Shown piece by piece: positions 9,023 through 17,832 of a DNA stretch of 64,000 nucleotides. Source of the DNA: Asanoa sp. WMMD1127. GTDB taxonomy: Bacteria; Actinomycetota; Actinomycetes; Mycobacteriales; Micromonosporaceae. Both the position numbers and the translations under genes were made by a program. Below the pieces are notes generated by a model. The model ran no database searches. It saw only the letters and a program-made list of their open reading frames with translations, and was not told the origin of the DNA. Positions within the stretch are counted from its first letter, which is position 1. Each line of letters opens with the position of its first letter. The DNA is taken from the NCBI RefSeq assembly GCF_029626225.1, contig NZ_JARUBP010000001.1, positions 5,766,001-5,830,000 of the forward strand, given 5' to 3'.

Positions 9023-11560
9023 ATGGTTCTTCAGGGCAGCACGGACGAGGCCGCCTTCGTCACCCGTACGCCGGATCGCCGGTTGCGGGTTTTCGTCTCG
9101 TCGGCGCTCGACGAGCTCGAACCCGAGCGGCTCGCCGTCCGCGACGCGATCGCCCGGATGCGGCTGGTGCCGGTGATGTTCGAGTTGGGTGCCCGCGCCC
9201 GCGAGCCGGCCTCAGGCGACGTCTACCGCGACTACATCGAGCCCAGCCAGGTGTTCGTCGGCATCTATTCGGAGCGCTTCCACCCGGCGATCGAGGAGGA
9301 GTTCGACCTCGCCGGTGACCTGCCGAAACTGATCTACGTCAAGTCGCCCGCGCCCGAGCGGGACCCGCGCCTGGGTGCGCTGCTCGACCGGATCCGCGAC
9401 GACGCCCAGGTCAGCTACCGGCACTTCCGCACGGCCGACGAGCTGCGGCGGGTCGTCGGCGAGGACGTCGCCCTGCTGCTGACCGAGCGGTTCAACCCGC
9501 CCGAGCCACCGGCCGTCGGCGAGGACCTGCCCGTGCGCCCGGGCCGGCTCTACGGCCGGACCGCCGAGCGGGAGCGCCTGCGCGAGCTGCTGACCGGCGA
9601 TGTGCGCCTCGTCACGCTGATCGGGCCGGGCGGCGTCGGCAAGACCTCGCTCGCCGTGGAGTGCGCCGCGTCTCTGCGGTCCATGTTCGCCGACGGCGTG
9701 CGGTTCGTCGACCTGTCCGCGGTCCCCGAGCCCGAGCTGGTGCCGCCCGCGCTGGCCCACGCGCTGGGCCTGCGCACCATGCCGAACCGGCCGGCGGTCG
9801 ACGACATCGTGACCTACCTGCGCGACCGCGAGCTGCTCCTGCTGATCGACAACTGGGAGCACCTGGTCGACGCCGCGCCGCTGATCGGCACGATGCTCAA
9901 CGCGGCCCGCGGCGTCTCCGTCATGGCCACCAGCCGCGTGCCGCTGCGGCTGACCGGGGAGCACGTCTTCGACGTCCCGCCGCTGCCGGTGCCCGGCCCC
10001 GACGACGACCCCGAAGGAGCGATCCGGGGCGACGGCGCCGCCCGGCTGTTCGTCGAGCGGGCCCGGGCGGTGGCGTCCGACTTCGCGGTGGGCCCCGAGA
10101 ACGCCGCGGCGATCGTCGAGATCGTCCGCCGGCTCGACGGATTGCCGCTGGCGATCGAGCTCGCCGCGGCCAAGGTGCGGGTGCTGACCCCGCAGGGCCT
10201 GCTCGACCGGTTCGGCGGCCGGCTCGGCACGCTGGCCGGCGGCCCCCGCGACCTGCCCGCCCGGCAGCGCACGCTGCGCGACACCATCGCCTGGAGCTAC
10301 CACCTGCTGCCGGCCGAGGGGCAGGAGGTCTTCGCCCGCCTCGGCGTCCTCGCGAGCCCGTTCGACCTCGACGCGGCCCGCGCGGTCGCCGGCCTCACCG
10401 AGCCCGGCGCCGGGCTGGAGGCGCTCGGCGCGCTGATCGAGAGCAGCCTGGTCACCCAGGCCGGCGACCAGGAGCCCCGGTTCGCGGTGCTCGGCGTCAT
10501 CCGGGAGTACGCGCTGGAGAAGCTGCACGAGGCCGCCGACTGGCGCGAGGTCTGCGACCGGCACGCCCGCTACTTCCTGGACTTCGCCGAGCACACGTCG
10601 CCCCGGGTCGGGCAGATCTCCACCGATCCCGAGGCCGTGCACCGGCTCGAGGTCGAGCACGCCAACCTGCGGGCCGCGATGAACTGGTTCCTGCTGACGG
10701 ACCAGATGGAAGAGGCGGTGCGGCTGGGCTGGATGCTGTGGCCACTGTGGTGGCTGCGCGGCCACGCCGAGGAGGGCGCCCGGACCATCGGCCGGATGCT
10801 CGAGCACGCCGACTCGCTGTCGCCCAGGGCGTACGCCCACGTGTTGTTCGGCGAGGGCGCGCTGGCGTTCATCAGCGGCGACCACACCCACGCCCGGCCC
10901 ACCCTCGAACGGCTCCTGCCGATGCTGCGCGAGCTCGGCGAGCAGGACGTGACCGCCCGCACGACCGGGATGCTGGGCCAGCTGGCGCTCGCCCGCGGCG
11001 ACTGGGAGCAGGCCCGCGAGCTGCTCGAGGAGACGAGGCGGATCAGCGAGGGGCTCGGCGAGCACTGGATGGCCGGGCTCTACCACACCCGGCTCGGGAC
11101 GATCCCGCTCACGCAGGGCGACTACGCCGCGGCGACCGAGCAGTTCGCCGACGGCCTGCGGGTCGCCCGGGAGACCAACGACCACCTCGGCGCGGTCGTG
11201 GCGCTCTACAGCCTGGCCGTCACCGCGACGACGGAGGGCGACCAGGAACGCGCGGCCGAATACCTGGCGGCCGGCCTGCAGGAGTCGGCGGACGCGCGCG
11301 ACGAGGCGGGGGCGGCGCTCTACCTCGCCGCGTTCGCGGACCTGGCCGTGCTGGTCGGCGACGAGGAGCGGGCCGTCCGGCTGGCGGCCGTGGCGCAGAA
11401 GCTGCAGACCCGGGCCGGCGCCGCCTGGATGCAGGCATATGTGCCGCCCTGGCCGGCTCGGGCCTTCACCCTCGACACCCGCGCCTACGCCCGGGCCTAT
11501 GCGCGGGGCACCGCGGACACCCTCGCCTCCGCGGTCGCGTACGCCCTCGGTGAATATTGA
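9023..11560 (+). CDS. DUF4062-STAND NTPase-TPR protein
   Basis: An 845-residue multidomain regulator-like protein. Residues about 18-105 form a DUF4062 domain (LRVFVSSALDELEPER, then GDVYRDYIEPSQVFVGIYSERF), a TIR-like module often attached to signalling ATPases. Residues about 170-430 are a STAND/NB-ARC NTPase with Walker A LIGPGGVGKTSLAVE, Walker B ELLLLIDNWEHL and GLPLAIELAAAKV. The rest is helical TPR repeat. No DNA-binding or effector nuclease domain is visible. Such proteins occur as putative signal-sensing switches and some relatives act in antiphage defence; neither role is shown here. ATG 9023 was chosen because GGGGGGATGGGG lies just upstream. It is monocistronic, with an inverted repeat at 8971-8987. 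Confidence 0.88.
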   Translation: MVLQGSTDEAAFVTRTPDRRLRVFVSSALDELEPERLAVRDAIARMRLVPVMFELGARAREPASGDVYRDYIEPSQVFVGIYSERFHPAIEEEFDLAGDLPKLIYVKSPAPERDPRLGALLDRIRDDAQVSYRHFRTADELRRVVGEDVALLLTERFNPPEPPAVGEDLPVRPGRLYGRTAERERLRELLTGDVRLVTLIGPGGVGKTSLAVECAASLRSMFADGVRFVDLSAVPEPELVPPALAHALGLRTMPNRPAVDDIVTYLRDRELLLLIDNWEHLVDAAPLIGTMLNAARGVSVMATSRVPLRLTGEHVFDVPPLPVPGPDDDPEGAIRGDGAARLFVERARAVASDFAVGPENAAAIVEIVRRLDGLPLAIELAAAKVRVLTPQGLLDRFGGRLGTLAGGPRDLPARQRTLRDTIAWSYHLLPAEGQEVFARLGVLASPFDLDAARAVAGLTEPGAGLEALGALIESSLVTQAGDQEPRFAVLGVIREYALEKLHEAADWREVCDRHARYFLDFAEHTSPRVGQISTDPEAVHRLEVEHANLRAAMNWFLLTDQMEEAVRLGWMLWPLWWLRGHAEEGARTIGRMLEHADSLSPRAYAHVLFGEGALAFISGDHTHARPTLERLLPMLRELGEQDVTARTTGMLGQLALARGDWEQARELLEETRRISEGLGEHWMAGLYHTRLGTIPLTQGDYAAATEQFADGLRVARETNDHLGAVVALYSLAVTATTEGDQERAAEYLAAGLQESADARDEAGAALYLAAFADLAVLVGDEERAVRLAAVAQKLQTRAGAAWMQAYVPPWPARAFTLDTRAYARAYARGTADTLASAVAYALGEY

Positions 11561-11564
11561 GGGA

Positions 11565-11593
11565 TTGACGGAGAGCGCTCTATCGGACATCGT
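11565..11593 (+). promoter_or_regulatory. Promoter with LacI-type operator in the spacer
   Basis: TTGACG at 11565-11570 and CATCGT at 11588-11593 are 17 bases apart. The spacer holds AGAGCGCTCT (11572-11581), a perfect palindrome with a central CG like the CebR/LacI-family operators that precede secreted carbohydrate-active enzymes in actinobacteria. It would repress the secreted ThuA protein gene until an inducing sugar is present. Confidence 0.6.
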
Positions 11594-11652
11594 GTGGGCA
11601 CGGCGTGGTCGGCGCACGTCTTCATGACCGTCCCCATGAGAAAGGTCCGATC

Positions 11653-14600
11653 ATGTTGCGCAGAGCGCTGCTCTGCGTCGCCCTCGTGGCAGCGACTCTC
11701 GTCGGTATTCCGGCGAGTCCCGCTCTCGCGGCCGACTTCACCGTGCTGGTCTTCAGCAAAACGGCGGGGTTCCGGCACGACTCGATCCCGGCGGGCATCG
11801 CCGCGATCCAGCAACTGGGCGCGCAGAACAACTTCACCGTCGAGGCCACTGAGGACGCCACGGCGTTCACGGCGGCCAACCTGGCGAGATTCCAGGCCGT
11901 CATCTTCCTGTCCACCACGGGCGACGTGCTCAACGCCGCCCAGCAGACCGCGTTCGAGGGGTACATCCGCGCCGGCGGCGGCTACGCGGGCGTGCACGCC
12001 GCCGCGGACACCGAGTACGACTGGTCCTGGTACGGCAGCCTGGTCGGCGCCTACTTCCTGCAGCACCCGGCGATCCAGCAGGCCACGGTGCGGATCGAAG
12101 ACGCCACCCACCCGTCGACGGCCGGCCTGCCGGCCAACTGGGTCCGCACCGACGAGTGGTACAGCTACCGCACCAACCCGCGGTCCAACGTGCGCGTGCT
12201 GGCCAACCTCAACGAGGCCACCTACACCGGCGGCGGGATGGGCGACCACCCGATCGTCTGGTGCCGCGCCTACGACGGCGGCCGGAGCTGGTACACCGGC
12301 ATGGGCCACACCCAGGAGAGCTACGCGGACACCAACTTCCGCAACCATCTCCTGGGCGGCATCCGGTACGCGGCCCAGGGCACCGGAAACTGCTCGACAG
12401 GGTCCGGCCCGGTCGACCCGCCGGGCTCGTTCGCCCAGGTGACGCTGGCCAAGGGCGTGGCCGAGACCGGTGAGCCGATGGGCCTGACGGTGCTGCCCGA
12501 CCGGGGCGTGCTGCACACCTCGCGCGACGGCACGGTCCGCTACACCGACGCCGCCGGCAACACCAAGGTGGCGCTGACGCTGCCGGTCTACACGCACGAC
12601 GAGGAGGGCCTGCAGAGCATCAAGGCCGACCCGGCGTTCGCCACGAACCGCTGGGTCTATCTCTACTTCGCGCCACCACTGTCCACACCGGCCGGTGACT
12701 CGCCGACGACCGGCACGGCGGCGCAGTTCGCGCCGTTCAACGGCGTCAACCGGTTGGCCCGCTTCACGGTCCGGGCCGACAACACCATCGACCCGGCGTC
12801 GGCGGTGACGGTCATCGAGGTGCCGTCGAGCCGCGGCCAGTGCTGCCACGTCGGCGGCGACATCGACTTCGACGCGGCGGGCAACCTCTATCTGTCCACC
12901 GGTGACGACACCAACCCGTTCGACTCGGGTGGCTACGCGCCGCTCGACGAGCGGGCCGACCGCAACCCGGCCTTCGACGCGCAGCGCTCCTCGGGCAACA
13001 CCAACGACCTGCGGGGCAAGGTCCTGCGGATCAAGCCGTCGGCGGCCGGCGGCTACACGATCCCCTCCGGCAACATGTTCGCCCCCGGCACGGCCAACAC
13101 CAGGCCCGAGGTCTACGCGATGGGCTTCCGGAACCCGTTCCGGATGAGCGTCGACAAGGCGACCGGCATCGTCTACCTCGGTGACTACGGGCCGGACGCC
13201 GGCACCGCCGACCCCAACCGCGGGCCGGCCGGCACGGTCTCCTACGAGCGGATCACCCAGCCCGGCTTCTACGGCTGGCCGTACTGCTCCAACTACAACA
13301 CGCCGTACCACGAGTACACGTTCCCCAGTGGACCGTCGCTGGGCACCTACAACTGCGCGGGCGGCCCGACCAACAACTCGCGCAACAACACCGGCCTGAC
13401 CACCCTGCCGGCGTCGCGGGCGGCATGGCTGCCCTACGGCGGCGGCCAGGACCCGCCCGGCATCTGCTGCGGTAGCCTCTCGCCGATGGGCGGCGCGGTC
13501 TACCGCTACAACGCCGCGCTCAACTCGTCGGTGAAGTTCCCGCCCTCGTACGACGGGAAGTTCTTCGCCACCGAGTTCGGCCGCCGGTTCATCAAGACGA
13601 TCAACATCAACGCCAACGGCACGCCCGGCACGATCACGAACTTCCCCTGGACCGGCACCCAGGTGATGGACTACGAGTTCGGACCGGACGGTGCGCTCTA
13701 CGTGCTCGACTACGGCACCGGCTGGTTCGGCGGCGACGCCAACTCGGCCGTCTACCGCATCGAGTACCAGGTCACCGGCGGCAACCGGCCACCGGTCGCG
13801 GTGGCGTCGGCCAACCCGACGGGCGGCAACGCCCCGCTGACGGTCCAGTTCTCGTCGGCCGGCTCCACGGACCCGGACGGCAACCCGCTGACGTACGCCT
13901 GGGACTTCCAGACCAACGGCTCGGTGGACTCGACCGCGGCCAACCCGTCGTTCACCTACACCGCCAACGGCCAGTACACGGCGACGTTGACCGTGCGCGA
14001 CCCGTCCGGCGCGACCGCCACGGCCAGCGTGGTGATCGGCGTGGGTGGCCCGACGGTCAGCGTGTCGCTGCCCCAGCCGGGTCGCCTGTTCAACTTCGGT
14101 GACCAGGTGCCGTTCACGGTCAACGTGACCGACCCGGCCAACCCGACGATCGACTGTTCCCGGGTCACGGTCAGCTACGTGCTCGGGCACGACTCGCACG
14201 GCCACCCGATCACCAGCGTCAACGGCTGCTCGGGCAACATCCAGACGACGGTGGACGGCGAGCACGACGTCTCGGCGAACATCTTCGGGATCATCAACGC
14301 CGCGTACACCCCGCCGGGGTCGACCACGGCGATCAACGCGACCCCGGTGGTGCTCCAGCCGCGCCAGCGCCAGGCCGAGCACTTCGGCGGCCAGCAGGGC
14401 GTCAGCATCGTGACGTCGAGCGCGGCCCAGGGTGGCAGCGCGGTCGGCAACGTCTCCAACGGCGACTGGATCTCGTTCAACCCGTACTACCTGTCCGGGC
14501 TGGCCACCGGGTTCACCGCCCGGGTGTCGGCGCCGGCGGGCGGTGGCGGCACGATCACGCTCCGTTCGGGGTCGGCCACCGGCGCGGTCGTCGGCACGGC

Positions 14601-15564
14601 CACGGTCGCGGCGACGGGCTCGTTCGACACGTTCGCCGAGGTCAGCGGCACGATCACCGCGCCCACCGGGTCCGGGCCGCTGTTCCTGGTGTTCACCGGC
14701 GGGGCCGGGGCGGCGCTGTTCAACGTCGACTCGTTCGCGTTCACCAGCGGCGGCACCCCGCCGACCGGGACCAACCTGGCGCTGAACAAGCCGGCGACGG
14801 CCTCCAGCACCGAGGACGCGGTCGCCTACCCGGCCTCGGCGGCCGTGGACGCCTCGGCGACCACCCGCTGGTCGAGCGCGTTCGGCGACCCGCAGTGGAT
14901 CCAGGTCGACCTGGGCCAGACGTACGCGATCGACCGCGTGCGGCTGCTCTGGGAGGCGGCGTACGGGTCGGCGTACCGGATCGAGACCTCGACCAACGGG
15001 ACCACCTGGACCGTCGCCCGGACGGTGACGGGCGGCAACGGCGGCGAGGACGACAACACCGGGCTGAACGCCAGCGGCCGCTACGTGCGCATCTACGGCA
15101 CGGCCCGCGGCACCGCCTGGGGCTACTCGCTGTTCTCGTTCGAGGTCTACGGCGGTGGCGGCCAGCCTCCGACGGCGACCAACGTGGCGCTCAACAAGCC
15201 GGCGACGGCGTCGAGCGTCGAGAACGCGGCGTTCCCGGCCTCGCAGGCCGTGGACGCCTCCACCACCACCCGGTGGTCGAGCGCGTTCGGTGACCCGCAG
15301 TGGATCCAGGTCGACCTCGGCCAGACCTACTCGATCAGCCGGGTCCGGCTGCTCTGGGAGGCGGCGTACGGGTCGGCGTACCGGATCGAGACCTCGACCA
15401 ACGGCACCACCTGGACCGTCGCCCGGACGGTGACGGGCGGCAACGGCGGCGAGGACGACAACACCGGCCTCTCCGCGAGCGGCCGCTATGTCCGGATCTA
15501 CGGCACCGCCCGGGGTACGGCGTACGGCTATTCCTTGTTCAACCTGGAAGTGTTCGGAAGCTGA
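11653..15564 (+). CDS. Secreted ThuA / PQQ-type sugar dehydrogenase / PKD / CBM / twin F5-8C protein
   Basis: A 1,303-residue exported protein. A Sec signal peptide ends near ASPALA-AD (residue 26). A ThuA-like domain follows (about 28-245), then a six-bladed glucose/sorbosone dehydrogenase-like propeller (about 257-705; RGQCCHVGGDIDFD, GNTNDLRGKVLRI, MGFRNPFRM). A PKD domain (about 706-795), a beta-rich linker, a CBM6/35-like domain (about 895-1030) and two tandem discoidin F5/8C domains (about 1041-1170 and 1176-1303) complete it. The tail modules probably bind polysaccharide; the catalytic half probably oxidises sugars, but the natural substrate is unknown. The start has GAAAGG upstream. 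Transcription probably starts at the LacI-operator promoter at 11565-11593 and stops at the hairpin at 15572-15603. Confidence 0.92.
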   Translation: MLRRALLCVALVAATLVGIPASPALAADFTVLVFSKTAGFRHDSIPAGIAAIQQLGAQNNFTVEATEDATAFTAANLARFQAVIFLSTTGDVLNAAQQTAFEGYIRAGGGYAGVHAAADTEYDWSWYGSLVGAYFLQHPAIQQATVRIEDATHPSTAGLPANWVRTDEWYSYRTNPRSNVRVLANLNEATYTGGGMGDHPIVWCRAYDGGRSWYTGMGHTQESYADTNFRNHLLGGIRYAAQGTGNCSTGSGPVDPPGSFAQVTLAKGVAETGEPMGLTVLPDRGVLHTSRDGTVRYTDAAGNTKVALTLPVYTHDEEGLQSIKADPAFATNRWVYLYFAPPLSTPAGDSPTTGTAAQFAPFNGVNRLARFTVRADNTIDPASAVTVIEVPSSRGQCCHVGGDIDFDAAGNLYLSTGDDTNPFDSGGYAPLDERADRNPAFDAQRSSGNTNDLRGKVLRIKPSAAGGYTIPSGNMFAPGTANTRPEVYAMGFRNPFRMSVDKATGIVYLGDYGPDAGTADPNRGPAGTVSYERITQPGFYGWPYCSNYNTPYHEYTFPSGPSLGTYNCAGGPTNNSRNNTGLTTLPASRAAWLPYGGGQDPPGICCGSLSPMGGAVYRYNAALNSSVKFPPSYDGKFFATEFGRRFIKTININANGTPGTITNFPWTGTQVMDYEFGPDGALYVLDYGTGWFGGDANSAVYRIEYQVTGGNRPPVAVASANPTGGNAPLTVQFSSAGSTDPDGNPLTYAWDFQTNGSVDSTAANPSFTYTANGQYTATLTVRDPSGATATASVVIGVGGPTVSVSLPQPGRLFNFGDQVPFTVNVTDPANPTIDCSRVTVSYVLGHDSHGHPITSVNGCSGNIQTTVDGEHDVSANIFGIINAAYTPPGSTTAINATPVVLQPRQRQAEHFGGQQGVSIVTSSAAQGGSAVGNVSNGDWISFNPYYLSGLATGFTARVSAPAGGGGTITLRSGSATGAVVGTATVAATGSFDTFAEVSGTITAPTGSGPLFLVFTGGAGAALFNVDSFAFTSGGTPPTGTNLALNKPATASSTEDAVAYPASAAVDASATTRWSSAFGDPQWIQVDLGQTYAIDRVRLLWEAAYGSAYRIETSTNGTTWTVARTVTGGNGGEDDNTGLNASGRYVRIYGTARGTAWGYSLFSFEVYGGGGQPPTATNVALNKPATASSVENAAFPASQAVDASTTTRWSSAFGDPQWIQVDLGQTYSISRVRLLWEAAYGSAYRIETSTNGTTWTVARTVTGGNGGEDDNTGLSASGRYVRIYGTARGTAYGYSLFNLEVFGS
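14770..15561 (+). repeat. Tandem duplication encoding two F5/8C domains
   Basis: Copy 1 spans about 14770-15150 and copy 2 about 15178-15561, offset by 408 bases at the beginning and 405 bases after a one-codon difference. Long blocks are nearly identical at the DNA level, especially the segment coding WEAAYGSAYRIETSTNGTTW in both copies. This indicates recent duplication or gene conversion. Confidence 0.85.
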
Positions 15565-15571
15565 CCGGGTC

Positions 15572-15603
15572 CGGTGGGGGGTGCGCTGCCGCACCCCCCA
15601 CCG
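15572..15603 (+). terminator. Rho-independent-like hairpin after the secreted ThuA protein gene
   Basis: A 14-base-pair GC-rich stem (15572-15585 with 15590-15603) with loop CTGC starts eight bases after the stop codon and ends 16 bases before the next start. Confidence 0.8.
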
Positions 15604-15619
15604 CTTCCGGAGTTAGGCT

Positions 15620-17233
15620 GTGCGCGTGATCGAAGCGGCCACCGACAGCGACGAGCGCCTACGGCGCCTCGAAGCCGTCACCGACGCCGCCCTTTCCCAC
15701 CTCGACGTCGACGAACTGCTCGCGGAGCTGCTCGAGCGGATCCGTGACCTGCTGCACGTCGACACCGCGGTGATCCTGCTGCTCGACCCGCACGCCCGGC
15801 AGCTGGTCGCCTCCGCCGCGACGGGTCTCGACGAGTCGTTCCGGCTCGGCGCGCGCGTCCCCGTGGGCCGGGGGTTCGCCGGCCGGATCGCCCGCGACCG
15901 CAAACCGGTGATCGTCGACGACGCCACCGAGGAGAGCGACACCAGCCCGCTGATCCGCGGGCGCGGCATCCGGTCGCTGCTCGGGGTGCCGATCTACGGC
16001 GGCGGCGAGCTGGCCGGCGTGCTCCACGTCGGCAGCATGCGGCCGCGGGCGTTCAACGCCGACGACGTGCGCCTGCTGGAGATGGTCGCCGACCGGGCCA
16101 GCGTCGCGACGCACACCCGGGCCGGCACCGTCGACCGCGACACCGCGCTCGCCCTCCAGCGCAGCCTGCTGCCGACCGCCCTGGCCGAGGTGCCGGGCGT
16201 CGAGATGGCGGCCCGCTACCTGCCGGGCCACGACTCCGGCGTCGGCGGCGACTGGTACGACGTGTTCACCCTGCCCTCCGGCTGGCTCGGTGTGGTGGTC
16301 GGCGACGTGTCCGGCCACGGCCTGCAGTCCGCCGTGGTGATGGGCCGGCTGCGCAGCGCGCTGCGGGCGTACGCCCTGGTCTGTGCCGATCCGGCCGACG
16401 CGCTCGTGCACCTCGACGCGAAGGTGCACCATTTCGAGACCGGCAACCTGGCCACCGTGCTCTACGCGATGATCCCGCCGGAGCGCGACAGCATCCACGT
16501 CTCGGTCGCCGGCCATCCGAGGCCGGTGCTGGTCGACGCGGCCGGGCACGTCGAGCTGCTGCGCGCGCCGGCGGACGTGCCGCTGGGGATGGGCCGGCCG
16601 AGCACGCGGCGGCGCACCACCGTCGTCGACTTCCCGCCGGGCGCGCTGCTGGTCTGCTACACCGACGGGCTGATCGAGCGCCGGCGCGAGTCGATCGACG
16701 TCGGCCTCGACCGGCTCCGCGCCACGGTCTGGCCCGGCGAGCCCGACGAGGTCTGCACCGCGCTGATGCTCTCCGTGGGCGCCGAACGCCCGTCCGACGA
16801 CACGGCCCTGCTGGCCATCCGCCGGATCGGTCCGCCGCCGGCGCCCGAGCCGCGGGTCCTGGTCGACGCCGCGTTCGACCGGGCCGGGGTGGCGTCGCTG
16901 CGCCGCCGGGTCGCCGACGCGGCGGAGCGGCACGGCATGACCGAGGAGGCCGCCGACGACTTCATCGCCGCGGTCAACGAGGTGATGACCAACGCGATCC
17001 GGCACGGCGGCGGCACCGGGATGCTGCGCCTGCTGGGCGACGGCCGGCTGGTCTGCGAGGTACGCGACCACGGCGGCGGCTTCCCGGCGGCCGACTTCCT
17101 GGCCCGGCGCGAGCGCCCGATCCCGTCGTCGACGGGCGGCATGGGCCTGTGGATCGCCCAGCAGACCAGTCACGCCTTGGAGATCGAGAGCACTCCGGCC
17201 GGAACGCTGGTGCGGATCACCGCGGCCGGCTGA
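15620..17233 (+). CDS. GAF-SpoIIE phosphatase-HATPase (partner-switching) protein
   Basis: A 537-residue signalling protein with a GAF sensor (about 20-165), a SpoIIE/PP2C phosphatase (about 175-395; VGGDWYDVF, VVGDVSGHG, YTDGLIERR) and a C-terminal RsbW-like HATPase (about 405-535; NEVMTNAIRHGGG, VRDHGGGF, GGMGLWIAQ). Uniting a phosphatase with a kinase-like ATPase domain is typical of actinobacterial partner-switching control of sigma factors. Its anti-anti-sigma substrate is not in the window. GTG 15620 has GGAG at 15609-15612; GTG 15626 lies six bases after TAGGCT and would give a leaderless start. The downstream 2H-phosphoesterase gene begins with no gap. Confidence 0.9.
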   Translation: MRVIEAATDSDERLRRLEAVTDAALSHLDVDELLAELLERIRDLLHVDTAVILLLDPHARQLVASAATGLDESFRLGARVPVGRGFAGRIARDRKPVIVDDATEESDTSPLIRGRGIRSLLGVPIYGGGELAGVLHVGSMRPRAFNADDVRLLEMVADRASVATHTRAGTVDRDTALALQRSLLPTALAEVPGVEMAARYLPGHDSGVGGDWYDVFTLPSGWLGVVVGDVSGHGLQSAVVMGRLRSALRAYALVCADPADALVHLDAKVHHFETGNLATVLYAMIPPERDSIHVSVAGHPRPVLVDAAGHVELLRAPADVPLGMGRPSTRRRTTVVDFPPGALLVCYTDGLIERRRESIDVGLDRLRATVWPGEPDEVCTALMLSVGAERPSDDTALLAIRRIGPPPAPEPRVLVDAAFDRAGVASLRRRVADAAERHGMTEEAADDFIAAVNEVMTNAIRHGGGTGMLRLLGDGRLVCEVRDHGGGFPAADFLARRERPIPSSTGGMGLWIAQQTSHALEIESTPAGTLVRITAAG

Positions 17234-17752
17234 ATGGTCGCGGCGCTCGAGCTCTACCTCGACACCGACGCCACCCGCCGCCTGCGGGCGCTGTGGCAGG
17301 CGCTCGAGGCGGAGGGGATACCGACGCTGGCGTCGCTGCAGGACTCGAAGCACCGCCCGCACGTCTCGCTGGCGGCGGCGTCGCGCCTGTCACCGGCGGC
17401 GGTGGCCGACGCCCTGGGCTCTTTCCCGGTCGGTCGTGGGCTGGAGCTGGAGATGGACTTCGTGGGCCAGTTCGTCGGCCGGGTGCTGTGGCTGGGCGTG
17501 ACGCCGACCGCGGAGCTGCTGGACCGCCACCGGGCGGTGCACGACCGCCTGGCGGCGGGTGGGGTCGAGGTCTGGGAGCACTACCGCCCGGGTCGCTGGG
17601 TGCCGCACTGCACGGTCTCGCTGCGCGTCCCGAACCCGCTGATGGGCCAGGCGGTCCGCCGCTGCCTGGAGATCCTCCCGCTGCGCGCGACGGCCACCGG
17701 CGCCTCGATCACCGACCACGCCAACGACATCGCCCACGCCCTGCCGGGCTGA
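17234..17752 (+). CDS. 2'-5' RNA ligase family (2H phosphoesterase) protein
   Basis: A 172-residue protein of the 2H phosphoesterase superfamily. The two catalytic HxT/S motifs are HVSL (around residue 38) and HCTV (around residue 121), spaced as in the family. Members act as RNA ligases or cyclic phosphodiesterases on 2'-5' or 2',3'-cyclic phosphates; the substrate here is unknown. The ATG begins immediately after the TGA of the GAF-SpoIIE-HATPase gene, so the two are probably co-translated. Confidence 0.85.
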   Translation: MVAALELYLDTDATRRLRALWQALEAEGIPTLASLQDSKHRPHVSLAAASRLSPAAVADALGSFPVGRGLELEMDFVGQFVGRVLWLGVTPTAELLDRHRAVHDRLAAGGVEVWEHYRPGRWVPHCTVSLRVPNPLMGQAVRRCLEILPLRATATGASITDHANDIAHALPG

Positions 17753-17832
17753 CCCTTCCTAGGATGCCCTACGCCATGTGGCGGTCCGCGGGTCTGAGCA
17801 GCGGCGGCGGCGGGAGAGGGCATGCTGTCTGG

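Noticed and set aside
9212-11617. Long minus-strand open frame opposite the STAND gene
   Set aside because: It is a composition shadow; the Walker motifs and TPR region on the plus strand decide the coding strand.
11497-15594. 1,365-codon minus-strand open frame opposite the secreted ThuA protein
   Set aside because: The plus strand encodes a coherent signal peptide and domain series. The antisense product is low-complexity Arg/Val/Gly.
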